Assembly: GCA_044870185.1 (NCBI GenBank) | Contig: JBIOYL010000198.1 | Span: 1 to 20,241 of the forward strand | Length of the DNA: 20,241 nucleotides | Direction: 5' to 3' | Source of the DNA: JBIOYL01 sp044870185 | Lineage (GTDB): Bacteria; Actinomycetota; CALGFH01 | Shown here: positions 1 to 5,848 of the stretch, in pieces | Numbering within the stretch: position 1 is the first letter of the stretch | How the letters are laid out: the number at the start of each line of letters is the position of its first letter | Translations under genes and position numbers: made by a program | The notes under the pieces: generated by a model | What the model was told of the DNA's origin: nothing | The model's database searches: none | What the model saw: only the letters and a program-made list of their open reading frames with translations

Positions 1-28
1 GGGTCGAGGCCCGCCTGGCCGCGGGTGG

Positions 29-553
29 GTGACGGCCGGCGCGGCGGCCCCGGCCGGGCGCGGCCGGGTGGCCCCAGCCGACCGGGCCGGCTTCGCCCTG
101 GTGGTGGTGACCAACCAGTCCGGTCTGGCCCGCGGCTACTACGGCGAGGATGCGGTCGCGGCCGTGCACGAGCGCATGGCCGACCTGCTGGCCGAGGCGG
201 GCGTGCACCTGGACGGCGTGTACTGGTGCCCGCACCATCCGGACGGGGTGGTGGCCGGCTGGGCGCACACCTGCACATGCCGCAAGCCCGGGTCGGGCAT
301 GCTGGAGGCGGCCGCCATCGACCTCGGCCTCGACCTGGCCAGCTCCTGGCTCATCGGCAACACGCCGAGCGACATCGGCGCGGCGCGGGCGGCCGGCGTC
401 ACGCCCCTGTTCGTGCGAACGGGTCACGGCGCGAGCGTGCCCCCGCCGCCTGATGTGCCGTCGTTTGCCAGCCTGGCCGACGCCGCCGGCGCGGTGCTCG
501 CCACCACGGCGCATCGGTCCGGGCGTGGGAAGCCAGGCCCGCCTCGGCCGTGA
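29..553 (+). CDS. HAD-IIIA phosphatase (GmhB/HisB-N-like), N-terminus missing or cut by the window edge
   Basis: Residues from about 21 onward match the heptose-1,7-bisphosphate/histidinol-phosphate phosphatase group of HAD enzymes: HAD motif II in VVVTNQSGLARG (26-36), the zinc-loop pattern C67-x-H69 with C82-x-C84, then RKPGSGM. These enzymes remove a phosphate from sugar or histidinol phosphates in the cytoplasm. The family's nucleophile motif DxDGT should lie about 35 residues before G21-F22, just outside the window. The frame is open to the left edge, so the gene may simply be partial. A GTG at 29 overlaps a TGA in another frame (GTGA), so it could also be a real start, giving a protein without its nucleophile. 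The first 20 residues do not resemble the family in any frame. Motif IV reads GNTPSD, with Asn where GD is usual. A degenerate gene is possible. Family assignment is good, functionality doubtful. Confidence 0.72.
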   Translation: MTAGAAAPAGRGRVAPADRAGFALVVVTNQSGLARGYYGEDAVAAVHERMADLLAEAGVHLDGVYWCPHHPDGVVAGWAHTCTCRKPGSGMLEAAAIDLGLDLASSWLIGNTPSDIGAARAAGVTPLFVRTGHGASVPPPPDVPSFASLADAAGAVLATTAHRSGRGKPGPPRP

Positions 554-569
554 CGGGACGGGCCTGGCT
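531..569 (+). terminator. Hairpin across the HAD stop codon
   Basis: Perfect 11-bp inverted repeat (AGCCAGGCCCG at 531-541, CGGGCCTGGCT at 559-569) with a 17-base loop that contains the TGA stop at 551-553. No T tract follows, which is common for actinobacterial terminators. Terminator function is inferred from structure and position. Confidence 0.42.
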
Positions 570-827
570 GAGGTGCCGGCGCGGTCGCGCGGTGGGTCGC
601 GGTCCAGCGGCCGGCACCTCCAGCGATGGCCCGACCAGCCCCCCGACATGCCGGCCATCGCCGCCTGGTGGCCTCCCCGATCCCGCCGGGCCCCTCCACC
701 GTCGGGATCGCGGAGGATGGCTGCACCCTACCGGCCGCATCCTGCGGCAGTCTGTGCCCGCCGTCACACACCCCTGGTGTCGTGGAGCACACCGCCGCCG
801 TTCCACGCGCCGTTGCACGGGGGTGCT
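554..827. other. Convergent intergenic region with small stem-loops
   Basis: No credible gene was found between the HAD gene and the minus-strand Crp/Fnr gene. Besides the hairpin at 570-620 it holds three short perfect stems on the side downstream of the regulator: 734-748 (6 bp, 3-base loop), 768-780 (5 bp, 3-base loop) and 781-807 (6 bp, 15-base loop). One or more could terminate the regulator transcript. Open frames here are shadows of a G+C-rich sequence. Confidence 0.4.
570..620 (+). terminator. Second hairpin directly abutting the first
   Basis: Perfect 11-bp inverted repeat (GAGGTGCCGGC at 570-580, GCCGGCACCTC at 610-620) with a 29-base loop. It begins on the base after the previous stem ends and lies between convergent genes. 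No T tract. It may act as a second terminator. Confidence 0.4.
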
Positions 828-1538
828 TCAGGTGAGCCGGCCGAGCGCCGCACGGTCGAGCAGGCGGATGGCCTCGGTGTCGTAGTCGATGAAGCCGCGC
901 TTGCGGAAGGCGGCCAGCGCGCGGCTCACGTTCTCGCGGCTCGCGCCGACCATGCCGGCGAGGTCCCGGTGGGTGAGCCGCACACCGATGAGCACGCCGC
1001 CGCGCGGGTCGGGCCGGCCGTGCCGCTCGGCCAGGCCGAGCAGCGCCTTGGCCAGCCGGCCGCGCACGTCCAGGGACAGCAGGTCGTCGATGAGCGCCTC
1101 GCGGGTGGCGAGCAGGGCGGCGACATGGCGCAGCAGCGCCGCCGACGCCGGCGGGGTGGCCTCCAGGAAGTGCCAGAACGGGTCCCGGCCGATCGCCCAG
1201 GCGACCGTCGGTGAGGTGGCCCGGGCGCCGGCCGTGCGCCGGCCGTCGTTGAGCAGGGCGAGCTCGCCGAAGAGCTGCCCCGGTCCGATGATCGTGTGCA
1301 CCTGCTCGGCGCCCGCGCGGGCCGGGGACACGATGGCGACCTCGCCCGCGGTGAGCACGTACACGTGGGCGGCCGGCTCCCCCTGGCGGAACAGGAACGA
1401 GCCCGGCGGGTAGGTGAACGGCTGGGCCTGATGGGCCAGCTCGACCAGGGCTTCCTTGCGGCCGGCCTGGAACACCGGGTTGGCCCGCAGGGTCAGCAGC
1501 AGGGCGGCCGGATCGGCGGCAGGGTCCCGTCGGCTCAA
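828..1538 (-). CDS. Crp/Fnr family transcriptional regulator
   Basis: The 236-residue protein has the two-domain Crp/Fnr layout. An N-terminal cyclic-nucleotide-binding jelly roll (about 20-125) includes the phosphate-binding-cassette-like stretch FGELALLNDGRRTAGARA (90-107). A dimerisation helix follows, then a C-terminal winged helix-turn-helix (about 185-225) with LAGMVGASRENVSRALAAFR, the usual recognition-helix signature SRExVSR. It has no Fnr-type cysteine cluster near the N-terminus, so an iron-sulfur sensor is unlikely. Whether it binds cAMP cannot be decided; the cassette keeps G91, E92, R101 and T102. The start is TTG at 1538, backed by a strong GAGGAGGG five bases upstream; no better in-frame start was found. 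It stands alone, divergent from the metallophosphoesterase; a weak TAGACT -10 candidate lies at 1590-1585 on the minus strand. Its targets are unknown. Confidence 0.93.
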   Translation of the reverse strand: MSRRDPAADPAALLLTLRANPVFQAGRKEALVELAHQAQPFTYPPGSFLFRQGEPAAHVYVLTAGEVAIVSPARAGAEQVHTIIGPGQLFGELALLNDGRRTAGARATSPTVAWAIGRDPFWHFLEATPPASAALLRHVAALLATREALIDDLLSLDVRGRLAKALLGLAERHGRPDPRGGVLIGVRLTHRDLAGMVGASRENVSRALAAFRKRGFIDYDTEAIRLLDRAALGRLT

Positions 1539-1719
1539 CGCGTCCCTCCTCGCTCGGACCGGCGCGCGTGCATGCTCGGCTCGGAGTCTACTTGGAGCGC
1601 ATGCGGTCGTGGCCCCGGACTTCGGGCCACCGGTCGACTACCATGGCGGACGCTGGTGGGTCGACGTCGCGCGCGTCCAGGGTGCCGCTCCTGGTCCGCG
1701 CCCGCCGAGGAGGACGAGC

Positions 1720-2493
1720 ATTCGCATCAAGGTCGTCTCCGACATCCACGGTGCCGCCGACGAGCTCCGCCGCGAGGCGGCCGACGCCGACGCGCTGCTC
1801 GTGTGCGGCGACCTGGTCAACCTGCTCGACTACCGCACGCTCGACGGTGTCGTGGCCGAAGTGTATGGCCGCCCGGCGGTCGAACGGTTCCTCCAGTTCC
1901 GCAACGCGGGCCGCTTCGACGAGGCCGGCGGCGCGCTGCGGGCGGCAGGGGCCGGGCGGGAAGCGGGCATCCGGGCCCAGATCCGGGCGTCGGTGCGCGC
2001 CTAGTACGAAGCGGTGTTCACCGCCTTCCCCGACGGCACCTATCTCACCCACGGCAACGTCGACCAGCCGGAGTTGTTCGCCGATCTGCTCCGCTCCGGT
2101 GTGCGCCATCTCGACGGCGAGGTGGCCGAGGTCGACGGCATCCGGATCGGGTTCGTCGGCGGGGGGCTGCCGCGCGGCTCGCGCCTCCACCTGGCCGAGC
2201 TGACCCAGGAGGTGTTCGCCGCCAAGGTGGCCCGGCTGCCCCGGGTGGACGTGCTGTGCTCGCACATGCCGCCGGCCATCGACGACCTGCGCTTCGACGT
2301 GGCGGTCGGCCGGTTCGAGCCGGGCAGCCAGGCGCTGGTCTCCTACGTCGAGCGGTATCAGCCTGACTACCTGTACTTCGGGCACGTGCACACCCCACGG
2401 GCCGCACGCATGCGCATCGGCCGCACGCGCCTGGTCAACGTCGGCTACTTCCGCGCCACCCGGCGCATGCTCGTCCACCCGGTGGTCGATTGA
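1720..2493 (+). pseudogene. Calcineurin-like metallophosphoesterase interrupted by an in-frame amber codon
   Basis: Frame 1 encodes a full metallophosphoesterase with all five metal-binding blocks: SDIHG (D8, H10), GDLVN (D31), GNVD (N113), SHMPP (H182) and GHVH (H222, H224). A single TAG at 2002-2004 (codon 95) lies between blocks two and three, in VRA-stop-YEAVF. One base change from CAG (Gln) explains it, and the frame continues cleanly for 163 codons to TGA at 2493. The best ribosome site, GAGGAGGA at 1707-1714, is five bases before ATT at 1720, which yields the family-typical start (M)RIKVVSDIHG. The nearest canonical in-frame start is GTG 1609, with no supporting site. The enzyme would hydrolyse phosphomono- or diesters; the substrate is unknown. 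Either this is a recent pseudogene, or the TAG is a sequencing error or is read through. GTG 2014 could restart only a C-terminal piece lacking blocks one and two. Confidence 0.82.
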
Positions 2494-2538
2494 CCGCCGC
2501 GTTAGCCTTGGGCGTGCGGAGGTTGGAGGGAGGCGCCC

Positions 2539-2976
2539 ATGGCCGAGCACGCGCAAGGGACGACCGAGATCCGCGCCAGCCCGAAGGAGGTGATGGCCGT
2601 CATCGCCGACTTCGAGGCCTACCCGCAGTGGGCCTCCAACCTCCAGGACGTCCAGGTGCTGGCCAGGGACGCCAGGCGCCGGGGGACCAAGGTCGCCTTC
2701 AAGGCCACAACCCCGCTGTTCAGCGCAACCTACACCCTGGCCTACCGCTACGCCCCACGTGACGCGGGCGTGAGCTGGACCTATGTCGAGGGCTCGCTAC
2801 GGGACCTGTCCGGGTCGTACGTGCTGGAGCCGACCGGCAACGACACCACCCGGGTCACCTACACGCTCGACGTGGAGCCGGGCATGCCCCTGCCCGGGCT
2901 CGTCAAGCGGCAGGCGGCCAGGCAGATCGTCAAGTCCGCCTTGGACGACCTGAAACGCCGGGTCGAGTCCGGCTGA
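2539..2976 (+). CDS. SRPBCC-fold (START/polyketide cyclase-like) protein
   Basis: A 145-residue protein that fills one SRPBCC domain. It opens with the usual beta-strand and helix pattern (TTEIRASPKEVMAVIADFEAYPQWASNL, about 8-35) and ends in the long amphipathic helix (LVKRQAARQIVKSALDDLKRRVE). The fold forms a deep hydrophobic pocket that binds lipids, polyketides or other small ligands. Members beside ArsA-type ATPases in actinobacteria are uncharacterised, so no reaction is assigned. ATG 2539 is preceded by GGAGGG about eight bases upstream. It lies 45 bases after the broken phosphoesterase and 140 bases before the ATPase gene, which has its own promoter candidate. No signal peptide or membrane segment was seen. 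Confidence 0.88.
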   Translation: MAEHAQGTTEIRASPKEVMAVIADFEAYPQWASNLQDVQVLARDARRRGTKVAFKATTPLFSATYTLAYRYAPRDAGVSWTYVEGSLRDLSGSYVLEPTGNDTTRVTYTLDVEPGMPLPGLVKRQAARQIVKSALDDLKRRVESG

Positions 2977-3004
2977 CCGGCCGGCCGACCCGTCGGGCAC
3001 CCAA

Positions 3005-3020
3005 GGCGCGTCGCCGCGCC
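3005..3020 (+). terminator. Short GC hairpin after the SRPBCC gene
   Basis: GGCGCG (3005-3010) and CGCGCC (3015-3020) form a 6-bp stem with a 4-base TCGC loop, 28 bases after the SRPBCC stop. No T tract. It is short, so a terminator role is only tentative, but a promoter candidate lies just beyond it. Confidence 0.25.
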
Positions 3021-3052
3021 GCCTGGTTCCGACGCCGAGAGTGTGGGTGGTT

Positions 3053-3082
3053 TTGTCGGGCGGTCCCCTCCGACGGTACGCT
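3053..3082 (+). promoter_or_regulatory. Candidate sigma-A-type promoter for the ArsA operon
   Basis: TTGTCG (3053-3058) and TACGCT (3077-3082) are separated by 18 bases and match the -35 and TANNNT -10 patterns. They would start a transcript near 3089, about 28 bases before the GTG at 3117. A 5-bp inverted repeat (GTCGG 3055-3059, CCGAC 3070-3074) lies between the two boxes and could be an operator half-site pair. Found by reading only. Confidence 0.4.
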
Positions 3083-3116
3083 GCCTCGGGCCTGTTGGAA
3101 GCTCCCGGGGGCGGAC

Positions 3117-4319
3117 GTGCGCATCCTGTTGTTCACCGGCACGGGCGGGGTCGGCAAGACGACCGTGGCCGCGGCGACGGCCGCCCGGGCGGCCGCGCTC
3201 GGGCATCGCACGCTGGTCATGTCGACCGACCCGGCGCACTCGCTGGCCGACTCGTTCGACACCGAGCTCACCCCCGAACCACGCGAGGTGGCGCCGGGAC
3301 TGTGGGCCGAGCAGATCGACAGCCAGGCCCGGCTGGAGGCCAACTGGCGGGAGATCCAGGACTATGTCGTCAACCTGCTCAACTGGGGCGGCGTCGACAC
3401 GGTGGAGGCCGAGGAGCTGTCGGTCATCCCTGGCCTCGACGAGCTGTTCAGCCTCATCGACATCAGCCGCTACCAGCGGCGCGGCGAGTACGACATGCTG
3501 GTGGTGGACTGCGCGCCGACCGCCGAGACGCTGCGCCTGCTGTCCCTGCCCGAGGCGCTCGGCTGGTACATCGACCGGCTGTTCCCGTCCTCACGGCGGC
3601 TGGCCACGGTGGCCCGGCCGCTCATCAACCGGTTCGGGAACCTGCCGCCGATCGCGTCGGACGCCGTGTTCGCGGCTGTCGAGCGGCTCTACCGCAACCT
3701 GGAACGGGTGCGCACGCTGCTCGCCGAGCCGAAGTCCTCGACCGTCCGCCTGGTCGTGAACCCGGAGAAGATGGTGGTCGCCGAGGCCCGCCGGACCTAC
3801 ACCTACCTGTCGCTGTTCGGCTACCGGGTGGACGCGGTGGTGGTCAACCGCCTGCTGCCCGCCGAGATCACCGACCCCTACTTCGGCAAATGGAAGGAGA
3901 TCCAGGCCGAGCACTTCCACACCATCACCGAGTCCTTCGCGCCACTGCCGATCCTCACCTGCCGGCTGTTCGACGACGAGATGGTGGGGCTCGACCGGCT
4001 GGCCGCCGTGGCGGCGGAGGTGTACGGCGGCCAGGACCCGGCCGGCGTGCTCGCCACCTCGGAGCCCATGCGGGTCACCAAGGAGCGCGGCGGCTACGCC
4101 CTCCGGCTCGACCTGCCGTTCGCCGACCGTGGCGACCTCGACGTCCTGCGCAAGGCCGACGAGCTGTACGTCAAGGTCGGTGCGTTCAAGCGCAACGTCC
4201 TGCTGCCGCAGGCGCTCCAGCCACTGGAGGTGGTCGCGGCCAACCTGCGCAACGGGACGCTGGTCGTGCGCTTCGCGGCGCCCGATCCCAAGCCGGCGGC
4301 GGGCGCCGGCAGCGTCTAG
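3117..4319 (+). CDS. ArsA/Get3-like ATPase with C-terminal HSP20-like domain
   Basis: A 400-residue SIMIBI-class ATPase. The P-loop GTGGVGKTT lies at 8-16, switch I at STDPAHSLADSFD (36-48), switch II at DCAPTAETLRLL (131-142), and a further nucleotide-site segment at VVNPEKMVVAEARR (213-226). Residues about 325-387 form the HSP20-like beta domain seen at the C-terminus of many bacterial ArsA-family proteins. Position 9 is Thr where ArsA and Get3 have the signature lysine of the deviant Walker A motif; K14 is kept. The only cysteines are C132 and C282, so neither the arsenite site of ArsA nor the CxxC zinc site of eukaryotic Get3 is present. With no ars genes nearby, arsenite efflux is unlikely; protein targeting or chaperoning is more plausible but unproven. 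The start is GTG 3117 after GGGGGCGG. It is followed 25 bases later by the cysteine-motif gene. Confidence 0.92.
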   Translation: MRILLFTGTGGVGKTTVAAATAARAAALGHRTLVMSTDPAHSLADSFDTELTPEPREVAPGLWAEQIDSQARLEANWREIQDYVVNLLNWGGVDTVEAEELSVIPGLDELFSLIDISRYQRRGEYDMLVVDCAPTAETLRLLSLPEALGWYIDRLFPSSRRLATVARPLINRFGNLPPIASDAVFAAVERLYRNLERVRTLLAEPKSSTVRLVVNPEKMVVAEARRTYTYLSLFGYRVDAVVVNRLLPAEITDPYFGKWKEIQAEHFHTITESFAPLPILTCRLFDDEMVGLDRLAAVAAEVYGGQDPAGVLATSEPMRVTKERGGYALRLDLPFADRGDLDVLRKADELYVKVGAFKRNVLLPQALQPLEVVAANLRNGTLVVRFAAPDPKPAAGAGSV

Positions 4320-4344
4320 CCGCACCCGAGAAGAAAGGCATCCC

Positions 4345-4566
4345 ATGGCACAGGCGCCCGGCATGCTCGGGGTGGGCAACGCGCCCGAGTGCGCGGCCTG
4401 CCCGGTCTGCATCGGCATCGCCGCCCTCCGCTCCGCTCGGCCCGAGGCGGTCGAGCACCTGGTCAAGGCGGGCGCCGAGCTGCTGCTCGCCGCCCGCGCG
4501 CTGATCGAGGCGGCCGACGCCCAGCAGCGCCGTGTCGGCGGGCTGCAACGCATCAACGTCGGATGA
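4345..4566 (+). CDS. Small protein with a CxxCxxC motif (73 residues), function unknown
   Basis: ATG 4345 is preceded by a purine-rich GAGAAGAAAGG and opens a 73-codon frame to TGA at 4566. The N-terminal part has three cysteines at regular spacing, ECAACPVC (C16, C19, C22), followed by a helix-forming stretch (about 24-62). It has no membrane segment or signal peptide. I recall similar small cysteine-motif proteins near ArsA-type ATPases in actinobacteria but know of no assigned function. Three cysteines suggest a metal site (zinc or iron-sulfur), possibly completed by a partner or a second copy; this is inference. It sits 25 bases after the ATPase and 24 bases before the release-factor-like gene, so all three are very likely co-transcribed. 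Confidence 0.82.
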   Translation: MAQAPGMLGVGNAPECAACPVCIGIAALRSARPEAVEHLVKAGAELLLAARALIEAADAQQRRVGGLQRINVG

Positions 4567-4590
4567 CGGTCGTCGAACGAGGAGGGTCAC

Positions 4591-5733
4591 GTGCTCCGAT
4601 CGCGCACCGGGCAGCGCCGCACCGGACAGCTCCGCAGCTTGACCAGCATCGAAGCCGACCGGCCGCTCGTGGTGAGCTGCTATCTGGACACCGACGGCCG
4701 CGCCCGGCCCCGCTACCGTGACCTGGTCGCGGCCGCCGAGCAGGTGAGCCGATCGGTCCGGGGCTCGGCCGAACGCCTGGGGCTCGACCGCGACAGCCGC
4801 GCCGAGGTGGACAGCGGGCTGGCCGTGTTCCTGCGCAGCGTCGACGAGCTCGTCGAGCGCGGCGCCACCCGCGGGCTGGCGGTGTTCTCGTGCCGTTCGC
4901 TCGGGCTCGAGGAGGAGCTGCGCCTGCCCGTCCGGGTCCCGGACCGGGGGGCGGTCGGGCGGCGTCCCTGCCTGCTGCCGCTCGCGCTGGCCACGGCCGG
5001 GCGCGCGCCGATCGGGCTCATCCTGACCGAGCGGGAGCGCGCCCGCCTCGCGATCTACCGGCTCGGGGAGCTGGAGGAGCTTCCTGGCCTGCGGGCCGAC
5101 GTGCCGGCGCAGACCTCGGGGGGCGGCTGGGCCCAGGCACGCCTGGCCCGCCACTCCGACGAGGCCGCCCACCACCATGTCAAGCGGGTGGCCGAAGCCG
5201 CCTACCAGGCGTTCCGTGATGTCGAGGACCTCGAGGTGGTGCTGGCCGGCCCTGAGGCGGCCGTGAACGACCTCGCCGGCTGCCTGCGCGCCGACCTGGC
5301 CCGGCGGGTCGTCGGCCGCCTGCACCTCCCGGTTGCCGTCCCGACGGCCGAGCTCACCGCGGCGCTGGCCGAGGTGGAGGCGGCCAGGGCGGCCGAGCAG
5401 CGGGTCAGGCTGGTGGACCGCCTGCACGCAGAGGCCGGGTCGGCGACGGTGGCCGCCGGGCTGGAGCCCTTCCTGGAGGCGTTGCGGGAGCGCCGGGTGG
5501 TGACGGTGCTGGTTGCCGACGGGGCCAGCGCCCCCGGCGCGCGCTGCCCGAGTTGCGGCACGCTCGCCCTGGCACTGGACTGCCCGGCCTGCGGCTCGCC
5601 GACGGCCCCGTTGGAGGACGTCGTCGAGCCGGCGCTGGAGGAGGCGCTCCGCTACGGCGCGACGGTCATGCAGGTGCCGCAGGGCGCCGGCCTCGACGTC
5701 GCCGATGGGGTCGGCGCGTTGCTGCGCTACTGA
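4591..5733 (+). CDS. Vms1/eRF1-like (baeRF/VLRF1-type) protein, candidate peptidyl-tRNA hydrolase
   Basis: The 380-residue protein follows the eRF1 domain order. Its N-terminal region (about 20-135) has VVSCYLDTDGRARPRYRDLV. A middle domain starts near 140 and holds the GGQ-like loop SGGGWAQARLARHSDEAAHHHVKRV (176-200), with G177-G179 and Q182 placed like the catalytic glycines and glutamine. A C-terminal L7Ae-like domain carries an inserted zinc ribbon, C319PSC322 and C331PAC334. Vms1/ANKZF1 relatives release nascent chains from stalled ribosomes by cleaving peptidyl-tRNA; bacterial family members are mostly untested. GTG 4591 has GAGGAGGG four bases upstream. It is the third gene of the ATPase, cysteine-motif protein, release-factor cluster. 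The family call is strong, the biochemical activity inferred. Confidence 0.85.
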   Translation: MLRSRTGQRRTGQLRSLTSIEADRPLVVSCYLDTDGRARPRYRDLVAAAEQVSRSVRGSAERLGLDRDSRAEVDSGLAVFLRSVDELVERGATRGLAVFSCRSLGLEEELRLPVRVPDRGAVGRRPCLLPLALATAGRAPIGLILTERERARLAIYRLGELEELPGLRADVPAQTSGGGWAQARLARHSDEAAHHHVKRVAEAAYQAFRDVEDLEVVLAGPEAAVNDLAGCLRADLARRVVGRLHLPVAVPTAELTAALAEVEAARAAEQRVRLVDRLHAEAGSATVAAGLEPFLEALRERRVVTVLVADGASAPGARCPSCGTLALALDCPACGSPTAPLEDVVEPALEEALRYGATVMQVPQGAGLDVADGVGALLRY

Positions 5734-5848
5734 CGCCATGCGGGCCGACCTGGTCGCCCCGGCTGCGCGCGGCCCGGGCTCACTCGACCTTCCGGCGAGG
5801 AGCTGAGCCGGCCTGGCCTCGGCCCCGCTGTCCGCGCTCGGCGTCACC

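Noticed and set aside
2002..2004. Amber codon as evidence of stop-codon reassignment or pyrrolysine use
   Set aside because: TAG ends at least four other genes in the window in the normal way, and no pyl genes are present.
1588..2556. Long minus-strand frame opposite the metallophosphoesterase
   Set aside because: It is His/Asp/Val-rich shadow sequence, while the plus strand carries all phosphoesterase motifs.
3117..4319. Arsenite efflux ATPase (arsA)
   Set aside because: The metal-binding cysteines of ArsA are absent and no arsB, arsR, arsC or arsD is nearby. The HSP20-like domain marks a different subfamily.
4186..5847. 553-codon minus-strand frame opposite the release-factor-like gene
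   Set aside because: It has no recognisable domain and mirrors the codon bias of the plus-strand gene.
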